The position numbers and the translations under genes are program-made. A model generated the notes under the pieces. The model saw only the letters and a program-made list of their open reading frames with translations, searched no databases and had not been told where the DNA came from. Shown here piece by piece: positions 37,475-46,507 of a stretch of DNA of 46,883 nt. Source of the DNA: a virus; IMG/VR virus record IMGVR_UViG_3300047408_000148, positions 1 through 46,883 of that record; one strand, 5' to 3'. Numbering within the stretch: the stretch's first letter is position 1; each line of letters opens with the position of its first letter.

Positions 37475-39007
37475 CTACTTCTTCCTTACCAGTTTGCCGT
37501 TCGCGTCGAAGCCCCACACGATGGCACCGGCATCACTCGGAGGTGTTTGATCGCCAAAATGATCCACGCTCGAATCGCCGCCTAACCCTTGCGGCCGCAA
37601 CTCATTGAACGCACCCATGCGGTAATTAATCAGGCGCTGGACTTCTCCAAGCGAGGCATTTAAGTCCTTCGCGCCAAAATCACCATTGACCTGTTGGTTG
37701 GCGAGTTGAAACGCACCCTCTGTCGGTGCGAAACCACCTTGCACAAGGCTGGCAAATTCTTCTTTCAGAGTGCTAATCGCGGCCAGATATTCCGCCGCGG
37801 CTTCGCTTTGCGGCGTATTGCCATACAATTGCAGAATGCTGCCGCGCTTCGCGGCATTCCATCGCTGGATGCCGCCTTGCTGTAACTCATCCCCAAGGCG
37901 CTTCACTTCATCGATGGTATTGATCACGCTGCCGGCCAATCCCTTGAATCGGATCATGTTCGGCCCGTTCAGGCTCGCCACGAACCGCTTCGCGCCTTCA
38001 TAGTCAATCTGGAGTTTTGCCAGATTAACCGGCCTGCCCGTTTGCGCCAGACTCAACTTGTTCGCCCTTGCGAGCGTGGCGTTATACGTGCTGCCTCGCT
38101 TGCTCAACATGCTCGGCAACGCACGCCCATCGACCAGCATCTGCGCCAGCGTATCGGTATCGTCTGCCGCGCCAGCGGTGGCGGCTGGTGGCTTCTCCAG
38201 CGCCCGCTTGGTCTGGATCGCAATCAGTCCGCGCTCCGCTGGCGTGGCCTTGCGTCCCTTCTCGGCTTCAAACTGTGCCACTTTCCCCAGGAACGCTTCA
38301 TCGTCCAGTTGAATACCGGATGTCTTCGCCTCTTTCGGCAGCACCAACGGAGCTCCGGTCTGCGGGTCGAGCTGTACCCCCGAAGCCGCGAGGACGTCTT
38401 TCACCGGCACTTTAATCGGCTTGCCGTCTCCCTGCACATCGACTTCGATCATCCCATCCAGTTTGCCCTGCTCAATCGCTTGCGCATTCGCGGGATTCTT
38501 CAGAAACGCTGCGCCCGCTTTCGCCATGACGTCATTCGCATTCGGAGCCATCCACGGCACCGCGGACCGAATACTATTGGGCCGCATGCCGAGGAACGAC
38601 GCCCCGATCCCTTCGTTCTGTGCGATGAGCTGTTCATACTGGTCCCGCGTCAAGCCCTTCGCCTGTGTCGCGGTATCCATGACCAGTTTCTGTTTGGCCT
38701 GCTCAATCGCCTGCTGACGCACCGCTTCGTGTTGCGCCTGCTGCGCGGCCAGTTGCTGCTGCTGGAGCATCACCTGTTGCTGCTGATGCTGTTTAACCTG
38801 TTGCTCCTGGTCCCGCCGCTGCATGGTCTGGTGCGCCCCATGAAGGAACGCGGCCCCGGCTTGCGGACTCCCGCCCATCGCTGTCCCGATGGCAAAGAGC
38901 GGCGTGATCAGCGACAGCGCCTTCTGCATCGGGTCCGGCTGCAGCGTCTGCTCAGGGGCTAACTGCGACGGGTCCGGCAGCGGCACATTGAGATTCGGGG
39001 GATACAT
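37475..39007 (-). CDS. Candidate internal virion protein, Gln-rich
   Basis: A 510-residue protein with a Pro/Gln-rich N-terminus, a Gln/His-rich coiled-coil (about 70-105, QQQVMLQQQQLAAQQAQH), then long helical regions to a Gly/Asp C-terminus. Similar Gln-rich helical proteins are seen among internal core proteins of short-tailed phages. It directly follows another such gene with no gap. It has no enzyme motif, so a structural role in the head or ejection is inferred. Confidence 0.5.
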   Translation of the reverse strand: MYPPNLNVPLPDPSQLAPEQTLQPDPMQKALSLITPLFAIGTAMGGSPQAGAAFLHGAHQTMQRRDQEQQVKQHQQQQVMLQQQQLAAQQAQHEAVRQQAIEQAKQKLVMDTATQAKGLTRDQYEQLIAQNEGIGASFLGMRPNSIRSAVPWMAPNANDVMAKAGAAFLKNPANAQAIEQGKLDGMIEVDVQGDGKPIKVPVKDVLAASGVQLDPQTGAPLVLPKEAKTSGIQLDDEAFLGKVAQFEAEKGRKATPAERGLIAIQTKRALEKPPAATAGAADDTDTLAQMLVDGRALPSMLSKRGSTYNATLARANKLSLAQTGRPVNLAKLQIDYEGAKRFVASLNGPNMIRFKGLAGSVINTIDEVKRLGDELQQGGIQRWNAAKRGSILQLYGNTPQSEAAAEYLAAISTLKEEFASLVQGGFAPTEGAFQLANQQVNGDFGAKDLNASLGEVQRLINYRMGAFNELRPQGLGGDSSVDHFGDQTPPSDAGAIVWGFDANGKLVRKK

Positions 39008-40081
39008 TTAGCCGTAGCCTCCGTCTGGTCCAGGACCCGGAGGCGCACCGCCACCGGGATGCTTCCCAAACAACCCACTCAAGGATTTCAGAATGTCTGG
39101 CAACGACTGCCCAAACACGTTCCAGAAGTTGTTCCCGTTCTGCTGCGCGTCGTTGTAGACGCCTTCCCCTTGATTCGACAACCCCAGGAGTAACTGAATC
39201 ATCTGGGACATGCTATCGGCTTCCGGCACATGCTGGCCGTTGATCGCGTTCATCGACGCAATCGCATTCGCGTTCGCCTTGAACGGCAGATCCGCCATGT
39301 TGCCGAAGATCCCCATTGCGGACATCAGGTTCCGCAAGGGTTCATCCTGCAACTGACTGCCGATGCCTGCCAGTGACCCCGCGGCGGAGAGATTCTGTCC
39401 GCGGCCGGCGACCTGTCCCTGTAAATCCGCCTGACTCCCGGAGAGTCCCAACTGCGACAACTGGCCGGCATTCGAGACGGCTTCCTGCTTCCGCGCCTCG
39501 TCATACTGCATTTCCTTCGTCGCCAGATCACGTTCCCCGGTGGTCCGCTGCTGCGAGAAGTTCCGGTCGCTGTCGAGGAGCGCTTGCTGCACGATGCCGG
39601 AATCCGGCGTCATGCCGCGAGCGCCGAAGTGCTGAATGATCTGCTGCCGGGCCGCGTCCCGCTGGGCCTCGAGCGGGTCGGTGACATTCGTCCGCAGAAT
39701 ATCCTGCTGGGTGGACGAGAATCCCGGCTGGTCGATCTGCGCCTGCCGCTTCGACACCGCCGCCTGCAACGGCGCGAGGTAGCTCATGTCCATGTGCGGG
39801 GCGGATTGATTCGACATCCGCGTCAGCGCGTCAATCGCCTGCTGCAGGACGGGACTGATGGACTGCGGTCCTGTGAGCTTCCCGATCGCGTTCTGCCCGA
39901 AATTAAGATACCCCTGCAACAGCGGGTCACTGAAATAGTTGGACATCGACAGCGGCGGGGTCGTCTTCGATGGACTCATCACGCCGCCATTGTCAATCCG
40001 TGGTCGTGGCGTCGTGGTCGCGGGGGTCGTGGATTTCGGCACGTAGCCGCCGACCTCGACGTTGGGGTCATAGGCTTGCAT
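39008..40081 (-). CDS. Candidate internal virion protein, helical
   Basis: A 357-residue protein with a Thr/Pro-rich N-terminus, a helical Gln/Ala/Ser-rich middle (TQQDILRTNVTDPLEAQRDA, then DLATKEMQYDEARKQEA) and a Gly/Pro-rich C-terminus. It lacks enzyme motifs. Abutment with both neighbours suggests expression as one unit with the other ejection-type proteins. Confidence 0.5.
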   Translation of the reverse strand: MQAYDPNVEVGGYVPKSTTPATTTPRPRIDNGGVMSPSKTTPPLSMSNYFSDPLLQGYLNFGQNAIGKLTGPQSISPVLQQAIDALTRMSNQSAPHMDMSYLAPLQAAVSKRQAQIDQPGFSSTQQDILRTNVTDPLEAQRDAARQQIIQHFGARGMTPDSGIVQQALLDSDRNFSQQRTTGERDLATKEMQYDEARKQEAVSNAGQLSQLGLSGSQADLQGQVAGRGQNLSAAGSLAGIGSQLQDEPLRNLMSAMGIFGNMADLPFKANANAIASMNAINGQHVPEADSMSQMIQLLLGLSNQGEGVYNDAQQNGNNFWNVFGQSLPDILKSLSGLFGKHPGGGAPPGPGPDGGYG

Positions 40082-40948
40082 TTATCCTGCTCCTTGCTGC
40101 GCGAAGACCGCATTGCGCAGCCACGACATGAACGGGTCCGTGCCAGGCGCGGCCTGCGCCGCATTCTGGGTCTGCACCGAGTTCGCATACGGCTGATACG
40201 CGCCCGCAATCGTCGGGGCCGGTGCGGGCGCAGCGGTCTGCGGCATGTTCCCGGCGGCAATCGGGGCCTGCTGTTGCGCGGGATACTGCGCCTGTGGCTG
40301 AAACATCGACAAGAGCGACATCAACGTCTCCGGGTCAATCCCAGTGTTCATCGTGACGCTCGGTGGTGTCGCGGCGGTCTGCTGCCCACCCTGGAAGAGG
40401 GACGCGAGCATCGCGGACAAGTCCGGAACGCCCTGCTCCGTCTGCTGCCCTTGCTCGATGAACGGGTTGTAGCCCCACACGGTGGAGTCGTTCTGGGCCT
40501 TGTAACTGTTGATGAAGTCCTGTGGGTTCCAATCACTCCCCAACCCGGCGCTGCGCCCGACATCCGTCAACCCCGACAGCCCAAGATTCTGCCCGCTCCC
40601 GCTGAAGGTGCCATATCCCAGCTTGTTCAGCGCGGCGAGCACATCAGGCGTGACGCCCTGCAAGGGGTTGTAGGCCCCCAACGTACGGCCAATCGTGTAT
40701 TTGGCGGATGTGTGCGATGGGTCGTTCAACTTCTCATCGACATACCCGCCGCTCAGATACTTCCGATTGAAGGCCGGTGCCGGTGGTGGTTCCGACCCGG
40801 TCGCGGGTGGCGGTGCGGTTTGTGGTGGCGGCGTCTCCGTGGTCTGACCCGTATCAGACACACCCCCGCCAGCCCCCGCGACTCGTGGCGCTTTGGTCGG
40901 ATAGCTCTCCGACCCACCGCTATCTTCATACATCTGCAGTCGCGCCAT
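40082..40948 (-). CDS. Candidate virion protein, Pro/Gln-rich
   Basis: A 288-residue protein with a disordered Pro/Thr-rich start, a helical DNA- or protein-binding-like middle (PDVLAALNKLGYGTF, GLGSDWNPQDFINSY) and an Ala/Pro/Gln-rich end. No family was recognised. Its position among structural genes suggests a minor head protein. Confidence 0.5.
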   Translation of the reverse strand: MARLQMYEDSGGSESYPTKAPRVAGAGGGVSDTGQTTETPPPQTAPPPATGSEPPPAPAFNRKYLSGGYVDEKLNDPSHTSAKYTIGRTLGAYNPLQGVTPDVLAALNKLGYGTFSGSGQNLGLSGLTDVGRSAGLGSDWNPQDFINSYKAQNDSTVWGYNPFIEQGQQTEQGVPDLSAMLASLFQGGQQTAATPPSVTMNTGIDPETLMSLLSMFQPQAQYPAQQQAPIAAGNMPQTAAPAPAPTIAGAYQPYANSVQTQNAAQAAPGTDPFMSWLRNAVFAQQGAG

Positions 40949-40949
40949 C

Positions 40950-41273
40950 TCAGCCTCCCATCGGTGGCCCGCCGTTGCGCGGCATCAGGCCCATCGCCAT
41001 CTTCTGAATCGACTGCTGCAACGGCTGAATCTGGCTGTACTGGTCCTGCTGCTGCTGGTAGTTCTGCTGGCTGTGCTGCTGCTGCTGCTGCATCATCGCC
41101 ATCAGTTGCGGCAGGATGTCCTGCAGTCGCGCCCCCTGACTCGCCTGGGTTGCGGCCTGCTTCTGCTTGTGTCCCCCAAACAGCCCGGAGAACAGCGAAC
41201 TCAATCCCGTGATGAGCGGAATGACCAGCGGCGCAATTGCCATCCCGATCGATCCGTGTTGCGGGTCTACCAT
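40950..41273 (-). CDS. Small Gln-rich protein with N-terminal hydrophobic segment
   Basis: A 107-residue protein with a hydrophobic N-terminal helix (about 12-32), a Gln-rich coiled-coil (MAMMQQQQQHSQQNYQQQQD) and a Gly/Pro end. The layout resembles the small membrane-active ejection component of podoviruses (functionally like T7 gp14). Inference from composition and place. Confidence 0.5.
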   Translation of the reverse strand: MVDPQHGSIGMAIAPLVIPLITGLSSLFSGLFGGHKQKQAATQASQGARLQDILPQLMAMMQQQQQHSQQNYQQQQDQYSQIQPLQQSIQKMAMGLMPRNGGPPMGG

Positions 41274-41274
41274 C

Positions 41275-42138
41275 TCAGGCTCCGATCTGCAGTCGCGCCA
41301 TCGACTGCCGGGTGTCTTCCATCGCCGCTTCCAGATACTGCAACTCGTGATGCAGCGTCGTGGTCGAACAGAGACGCTTTGCCGTCTGTCCCTGCGTATT
41401 CGGCTCCTCGAGCGCCACCAGCGGGTTCCACCACGGACGCTTCTGCAGCGCCTGGGATTTCCGCTGATGCTTCAACTGCAGTTTGTGCATCTCCCACTTC
41501 AGCGGCTCGAGATACGCATTCGGGCGCGTCTGATACGCATACTGGAAGTTGCTCTGCAGAATCGGGGCATCTTCCGGGAGCACCACCAGGGCATCCTGTG
41601 TTTCGTAGCGCCGCAGCCCTTGATGCGTGGAGGTCTTCATCGTCCCGTTCCCTAAGACCCGCCCGATCAGATATTCGAAATTCGGTCGCTGCTCGATGTA
41701 TTCGTGCTCCGTCGCCAGATGAATCCCGTAGATGTGAATCTCTTTGGCCCCGCGCTGAATGGCATGCGCGAGCATCCATGCCGGGGTGCTCGTCATGTAG
41801 CGGCCGAACGCGGATTCAATCGCATCCTTGGGAAACTTGCGGGCATGTCGCCAGTCCGCCGGCGGGTCTTCATGGAGCCAGAGCGGAATCGAGAGCTGCG
41901 ACATCCACGCGACGTGATCGTCCGGCCGCGCATAATGCCCCGGCGGAATCTGGTGCGCAAAGACTTGCTTCCCCTGCGCATAGAAAAACTTGGACATCGG
42001 GTGGATGTCATACCACTCATCCGCCCGCGGCCAGCCCAGACGATAGGCGTCATTGAGGCCGAGGATTTTCAGCCCCGGATCATTCCACGGCGTCAGCTTC
42101 CAACTCTGCGCCGTGCCGACAATCGCAACTCGCTGCAT
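41275..42138 (-). CDS. MptE/DUF115-like Rossmann protein of phage
   Basis: A 287-residue protein with a nucleotide-binding-like start (VAIVGTAQSW), GLNDAYRLGWPRADEWYDIHP, then SAFGRYMTSTPAWMLAHAI and HIYGIHLATEHEYIEQRPNFEYLIG. This pattern is shared by a family found in many phage structural operons and related to the MptE/DUF115-like fold of sugar-phosphate or pterin enzymes. The C-terminal 80 residues form a long helix. In this phage the neighbouring fibre genes and the distant sugar module make a link to glycan modification plausible, though unproven. Confidence 0.65.
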   Translation of the reverse strand: MQRVAIVGTAQSWKLTPWNDPGLKILGLNDAYRLGWPRADEWYDIHPMSKFFYAQGKQVFAHQIPPGHYARPDDHVAWMSQLSIPLWLHEDPPADWRHARKFPKDAIESAFGRYMTSTPAWMLAHAIQRGAKEIHIYGIHLATEHEYIEQRPNFEYLIGRVLGNGTMKTSTHQGLRRYETQDALVVLPEDAPILQSNFQYAYQTRPNAYLEPLKWEMHKLQLKHQRKSQALQKRPWWNPLVALEEPNTQGQTAKRLCSTTTLHHELQYLEAAMEDTRQSMARLQIGA

Positions 42139-42503
42139 CAGAACTCCGCAAGAATGGACACGGTGGCAGACGTGTCCGGACTACTCAAGTAGATTCGCTG
42201 CGCATCCGCAGCCCGTGTCACCAGCAACCGAGGCGTCTGCCCGCCATTCACATCGAGAAACATCACCGGCCAGCACACGAGCGGTCTCGACCCTTGCCCG
42301 TGATGAATCGAAAACTCCGTATTCGCCACCGAACTCGTCACCGTGTCAAACCGGACCCACTTGAAATTCGCCGCCTTGTTCATGTCGTCCGGGTCGCCGA
42401 TGGTGAGGTTTTTCATCACCTCGCGAAAGGCTTGCACCACCGGTCCCTTGACCCCATCGGGCAACGTATTCAGCAACGACTCGACATACCCGAGGGACGC
42501 CAT
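42138..42503 (-). CDS. Small virion protein with beta-rich C-terminus
   Basis: A 121-residue protein with an N-terminal helical segment (VESLLNTLPDGVKGPVVQAF) and a beta-rich C-terminal domain (TPRLLVTRAADAQRIYLSSPD). The C-terminal motif resembles small beta-sandwich modules of phage head or tail proteins. It overlaps the start of the Rossmann protein by 1 nt. Structural role inferred. Confidence 0.65.
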   Translation of the reverse strand: MASLGYVESLLNTLPDGVKGPVVQAFREVMKNLTIGDPDDMNKAANFKWVRFDTVTSSVANTEFSIHHGQGSRPLVCWPVMFLDVNGGQTPRLLVTRAADAQRIYLSSPDTSATVSILAEF

Positions 42504-43115
42504 CTACTGACTCGCCAGATACGAAATCGTGAACGCCAGTTCCTGCGTGGCTCCGAGATTCGCGACTGTCGCCTGTGTGACCCCGGTCGCTGCCGCGGTC
42601 AGCAGATACAGCACGAATGTCGTTGTCCCCTGCACCCCGAGCCCACCCATCCAGGTCACAGCCGTCGTATTGTTGGCAAAATAACTGATGGTCGCATTCG
42701 CGACATTCGAGCCTGCCCCAATCGTGAATGGCAGCGCCCCGATGGTGACATTGCCAACTGCGAGCGTGCCCTTGTCGCCCAGACGAATCAACCCGGTGCA
42801 TGTGACCAACCGAGCGACCTTGATGTAGTAGCCCGTCGCTTCGGCATAGGTCGCGGCACCACCACCCGTCGAAATAAACGTGGGATTGAAGGTGCCTTCT
42901 TCGTAATCATCCAGCGTATTCGCATCGCTGGACGCGGTCTGGGCCGCGGGAAACTTCAGCGCCGTCATGCGGGTACTGTCGAAGACCATACTGGACAGCA
43001 ACACCGTGCCCAGGGCCGTCGTTTCGCCCTGGAGGTCGTCAATGTGGCTCGCCTGGACCGTGTCGCCGGCGTTCTTCGTCGTAAAACTGGGGGCCGAGTT
43101 GGGGAAATTTGCCAT
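42504..43115 (-). CDS. Tail-fibre or appendage protein
   Basis: A 203-residue protein with the start ANFPNSAPSFTTKNAGDTVQASHIDDLQGE, a known N-terminal module of phage tail and head fibres, then TLDDYEEGTFNPTF and GYYIKVARLVTCTGLIRLGDKGTL, the beta-jelly-roll fibre domain common in receptor-binding proteins. It lies next to the nozzle protein, as expected for a tail appendage. It could be a side fibre or a short tail-tip protein. Confidence 0.75.
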   Translation of the reverse strand: MANFPNSAPSFTTKNAGDTVQASHIDDLQGETTALGTVLLSSMVFDSTRMTALKFPAAQTASSDANTLDDYEEGTFNPTFISTGGGAATYAEATGYYIKVARLVTCTGLIRLGDKGTLAVGNVTIGALPFTIGAGSNVANATISYFANNTTAVTWMGGLGVQGTTTFVLYLLTAAATGVTQATVANLGATQELAFTISYLASQ

Positions 43116-43118
43116 GCG

Positions 43119-45035
43119 TTACTCGCTAAACGTCCGACTGCGTGTTTCCGGAACGAGACCGGGGGTATAGGTGAACCACTTGAAGGTCTGCGTGCCGCTG
43201 TATTGCGCCTTCTGCACGTAGGTCCGCCCGTCTGCACTCAAGGGATGCGTTACATAGAACATCCGCCGCCCCTGACCGGCATAGACCGCGGTCCCATACA
43301 CCGCCGAGCCATACCGCGCCTGACCGGACCCGATGTTGACCGTTCGCGAGCCGGCCGAGACGCCATCAATCACCGCTTCGACTGTGAACGCACCGTCATT
43401 CGGCTCATACTCGCCATACACATCGATCCAGCGCCCGTGAATGTTGCCCAGTGTTAATCCGGGTCCTTCATAGTCCGCGACCATGTTGGAACTGTTGGCC
43501 GTGGTCCCCGTGGACTCCTCAAAGACCGTCGCCATCGAGGAATGCCAGGAAAAGATCCGGCCACGGTCCCCGGCGCTGGCTTCCGGTCCATTGAATTGGA
43601 TGTAGCCTCCGATGGTGCGGTCGGTCGCGGTCCAGGCTTCCGACCCTTGCCGCGTGCGATTCAGGTCCAATATCCATTCTCCAAAGACACCAGAGGGATA
43701 CCGCCTGGGGATGGAGATGCGGACTTCTTTCCGCTGCCCGTCGTAACAAACCGCGATCCGATTCAGGTCCGCGACTTGCGCACTCTTGACCAAATCCCGC
43801 CAGCCGGGTTCGATGTCAAACGACAGATACTTGTCGGTGGTGCCGTCAAAGATGTACACCCCATTCGCGCCGACATGAATCACGCCGTTCTCGACCACGC
43901 CCGTCGCAAAGGGGCCGAAGGCTCCTTCCTGCGAATCAATCGTCGGGCGTACCTCGAAATCGAGTGACGTCTGTCCCACGAGGAGGTAAATCTTGGTCGT
44001 GCCGAACACGATCAGCGTGTCCCCCATCGGCACCAAGGCCCGAATCTCGTCGCCGCGCTCGAATGGAATATCCAGATAGAACAACGTCGGCCAGGACTGC
44101 GGCTGAAACAGTTGCGTGAAGTGAATCCGGTTCTTGACCGTCGCGGACCGTGCCCACCACCGGTTTTTCCAGACCACGCCAAAGCTCAAGACCGTGGGAG
44201 GGTTATGATCGGTGGGTTCCTCGTCATTACTCGACCAGTTCGAGGACGTGATGACGATCGTGCTGGACGCTCCTGCAGATTGCGCTTGTGAGCTCGCCCT
44301 TCGGCGCACCGTCTCCCCAGACGTCTTGTTGCGGGCGTAGACGACAATGGAATCCACCGCTGGCTGGGTGCTATTCGGCACCACGATCGCAATCGAGCCG
44401 GTGGCGGTCAGTCGAATCGTGGACCCGGTGACCGGTCCGTTGGATTCGTGCGCGAGGTCTCGGTCCTTATACGTGAACCCGAACTCAAATTCGGACGTGC
44501 TCAGATTCCCAGACCCACCAGACGACAACGTCCCACCCGTCGAGGGCCGGTCAATCCCCATCTTCGTCCAGCTCGAGCCGTTCGTGGACTTCCACGGCGT
44601 TGTCGATCCATCCATCACCGCCACGAGGTCACGGTCATGCGGGAACCACAGATCGTTGACGGTTGAGAGCCCAGAGAGTTGCGGCGTGGTCGAGAGCCAC
44701 CCGCCCGAATCGGACAGGTTGTAGACCCCGCCATTCCAGCCGAGGAGCGTGAACGCGGTACTCGCGGCGGAGGGTATCGCGGTGTTCAGATAGACCCGCT
44801 GGCCCCCTTGGGGACGTGAATTGCCCAGATTCGAGGTGGAGAATTTCAGGAACCCCGGACGGACCACTAAGGCTCCAGGCTGCTCAAGGCTCCAGTTGAC
44901 CAACAGGCGCGACCGCTCGGTCTTGAGCAGGGTCTGCGCCGAGCGCAGATCGATCCCGCCAGACAGATCGGTCACCGGCAGCAACTGATATGCTTTGCCG
45001 TTGACGGCCCGTTGGGTCTTGGGCGCTCCAGCCAT
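43119..45035 (-). CDS. Tail-nozzle-like beta-propeller protein
   Basis: A 638-residue protein with repeated Gly/Trp/Asp strands (VNDLWFPHDRDLVAVMDG, ALVPMGDTLIVFGTTKIYLL, VIHVGANGVYIFDGTTDKYLS) characteristic of beta-propellers in phage tail-nozzle proteins. After about residue 480 come other beta-rich domains. It follows the adaptor and zinc-ribbon genes in the podovirus order (adaptor, nozzle, fibre). It would extend the portal-adaptor channel below the head. Confidence in the fold is fair; the stated role follows from gene order. Confidence 0.7.
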   Translation of the reverse strand: MAGAPKTQRAVNGKAYQLLPVTDLSGGIDLRSAQTLLKTERSRLLVNWSLEQPGALVVRPGFLKFSTSNLGNSRPQGGQRVYLNTAIPSAASTAFTLLGWNGGVYNLSDSGGWLSTTPQLSGLSTVNDLWFPHDRDLVAVMDGSTTPWKSTNGSSWTKMGIDRPSTGGTLSSGGSGNLSTSEFEFGFTYKDRDLAHESNGPVTGSTIRLTATGSIAIVVPNSTQPAVDSIVVYARNKTSGETVRRRASSQAQSAGASSTIVITSSNWSSNDEEPTDHNPPTVLSFGVVWKNRWWARSATVKNRIHFTQLFQPQSWPTLFYLDIPFERGDEIRALVPMGDTLIVFGTTKIYLLVGQTSLDFEVRPTIDSQEGAFGPFATGVVENGVIHVGANGVYIFDGTTDKYLSFDIEPGWRDLVKSAQVADLNRIAVCYDGQRKEVRISIPRRYPSGVFGEWILDLNRTRQGSEAWTATDRTIGGYIQFNGPEASAGDRGRIFSWHSSMATVFEESTGTTANSSNMVADYEGPGLTLGNIHGRWIDVYGEYEPNDGAFTVEAVIDGVSAGSRTVNIGSGQARYGSAVYGTAVYAGQGRRMFYVTHPLSADGRTYVQKAQYSGTQTFKWFTYTPGLVPETRSRTFSE

Positions 45036-45521
45036 TTACCCCAAGACCGGCGCGAAATTGTCCTGTCCGCCCTTGCCGCGTTTATTCATGCGGTCCTCGC
45101 GAGTATCCTGGTTCACGGGAAACTTCGGATTCGGTCCCGCCGTCCCACCGGGGAGCGGCTGATAGTGAATCGCCGGATTCGGCAGTGACACCGGGGCGTT
45201 GGACACAGGCGCGGACGGCATCGGCAAGGGACTCGACGGCCCAGAGGCACCCGGCGTGGGGCCTGCACCCGTGGCCGGGGCATACCCGCCCATGACGGCA
45301 TGGATGAGGGCTTCGAGCATGGGGTTCGTCCCTGCACTGGGCAATCCACTTGCGCCCTGCGCATTCAATAGCGCCCCCGGTGCCGGCGCTCCAGATCCCA
45401 CGACCCGTGGAAGGCGCAGGTTCAACACCTTGATAGCCTGCTGTGCGCCAGGCGCGACCCCGCCACCGTCCGGTTTCGCCGGCATCCCGTTTCCGAGCGG
45501 TGCGAACGATTGCCCGATCAT
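45036..45521 (-). CDS. Gly/Pro/Ala-rich protein of unknown function
   Basis: A 161-residue low-complexity protein rich in Pro, Gly, Ala and Asn, with a short basic C-terminus (EDRMNKRGKGG). It is likely disordered. It lies between the zinc-ribbon gene and the nozzle gene and may be a flexible tail component or linker. No domain was recognised. Confidence 0.55.
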   Translation of the reverse strand: MIGQSFAPLGNGMPAKPDGGGVAPGAQQAIKVLNLRLPRVVGSGAPAPGALLNAQGASGLPSAGTNPMLEALIHAVMGGYAPATGAGPTPGASGPSSPLPMPSAPVSNAPVSLPNPAIHYQPLPGGTAGPNPKFPVNQDTREDRMNKRGKGGQDNFAPVLG

Positions 45522-45676
45522 GTGCGCTCCACGCAGGGACCACTACACGCCCCGCGAAATACTGGTTTCGGTGCCTTCACCATCTGCACCCGCGTTTCCC
45601 CACAGACCGTACATTGCGGGGTCGTCACGGTTTCCACGTCCTGTTGATGCCCACAGGCAAATCTGACCGTCACCAT
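45518..45676 (-). CDS. Small zinc-ribbon protein in the tail operon
   Basis: A 52-residue protein with Cys8-x-His10, CTVC (22-25) and later Cys43/Cys47, fitting a small zinc ribbon. Its ATG directly follows the adaptor stop (TAAATG), and its stop overlaps the next ATG by 4 nt. The ribbon may be structural for tail assembly; its function is unknown. Confidence 0.6.
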   Translation of the reverse strand: MVTVRFACGHQQDVETVTTPQCTVCGETRVQMVKAPKPVFRGACSGPCVERT

Positions 45677-46507
45677 TTATCGTCTCGGATCGTCCACGTC
45701 CTGCGAAGCCCCAAGGGACCGCCGGAAGTAGGTTCTGGCGAAGGTCAAGGCCGTCCCACCCTTCTGCCGCGTGGCCTGCAGATAGCGCGTCACATAGCCG
45801 AGAAACTTTTGCAGTTGCCGGTCTGACGCTTGGTCATCCCGCCGCAATTTCTCCAAGAGGTGCGCGGCATAATGCACCGCCGCCCGATGGTAAGGACGAA
45901 GATCCCATCGGGTCTGGTCATGGAGAATCACCGGTCCCCCGGACGATGGATTACTTACCGTGGTGATCGAAAAGGGTTCCGAGGTGCTGTTGCTCAGCAC
46001 AGGGGGAAATGCCACATAGGGCACCAACACGGTCGCCGTCGCGCTTGAGCCGGTCGAGAGCGTCGGCCACAACCCGAAATAGAGCGCGGCCCCATCCGGA
46101 CGCAGATAGAACAGCCGCGGTAACTGCTTCACGCTCGAGGCCACCGTGGAACTGCGCCAGCCGGGTTCTTCCCGCTCCAACCACGCCACATCGACCTGTC
46201 GGAGGTCTTTCCCGCTCACGACGGTTTCTTGACTCGACGCATCGACATACCGCACCGCGGGTGATTGCTTGGCCGCGAGCCGCACGAAATCATTCGCGAG
46301 CGTGGTGCTATTGAGGTCGGTTTCCAGCGTGCCGCCGGTCCAGACAATGCTGGACACCCGGACGTAGCACTCGGTCAGGTCGGCAAACTCCGCGATACCT
46401 TCATTGATAGCCGCGGCCCGGCGGTCATCGGTAAAGAGCTGCGTGGAATCGTCCGACCCCAATTCCTGGGTCAGTAGCCGCTGCCAGAGCGAACTGAACT
46501 GGGTCAT
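45677..46507 (-). CDS. Head-tail adaptor protein (P22 gp4-like role)
   Basis: A 276-residue protein starting MTQFSSLWQRLL at 46507, overlapping the previous stop by 4 nt. The N-terminus (LTDDRRAAAINEGIAEFADLTECY, in pieces) is typical of podovirus/siphovirus adaptor proteins that form a ring under the portal. The middle is beta-rich and the C-terminus helical (HYAAHLLEKLRRDDQASDRQLQKFLGY). It precedes the tail-nozzle candidate. A longer frame runs upstream but lies over another gene. Confidence 0.75.
   Translation of the reverse strand: MTQFSSLWQRLLTQELGSDDSTQLFTDDRRAAAINEGIAEFADLTECYVRVSSIVWTGGTLETDLNSTTLANDFVRLAAKQSPAVRYVDASSQETVVSGKDLRQVDVAWLEREEPGWRSSTVASSVKQLPRLFYLRPDGAALYFGLWPTLSTGSSATATVLVPYVAFPPVLSNSTSEPFSITTVSNPSSGGPVILHDQTRWDLRPYHRAAVHYAAHLLEKLRRDDQASDRQLQKFLGYVTRYLQATRQKGGTALTFARTYFRRSLGASQDVDDPRR

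Noticed and set aside
39584-41212. A 542-residue open frame on the plus strand
   Set aside because: It is antisense to four well-packed minus-strand virion genes, has Arg/His-rich low-complexity composition and no start signal; long shadow frames are common in such high-G+C DNA.
42294-43457. A 387-residue open frame on the plus strand
   Set aside because: It is antisense to the fibre, virion and nozzle genes and is Arg/Gly/Ala-rich without any recognised motif.
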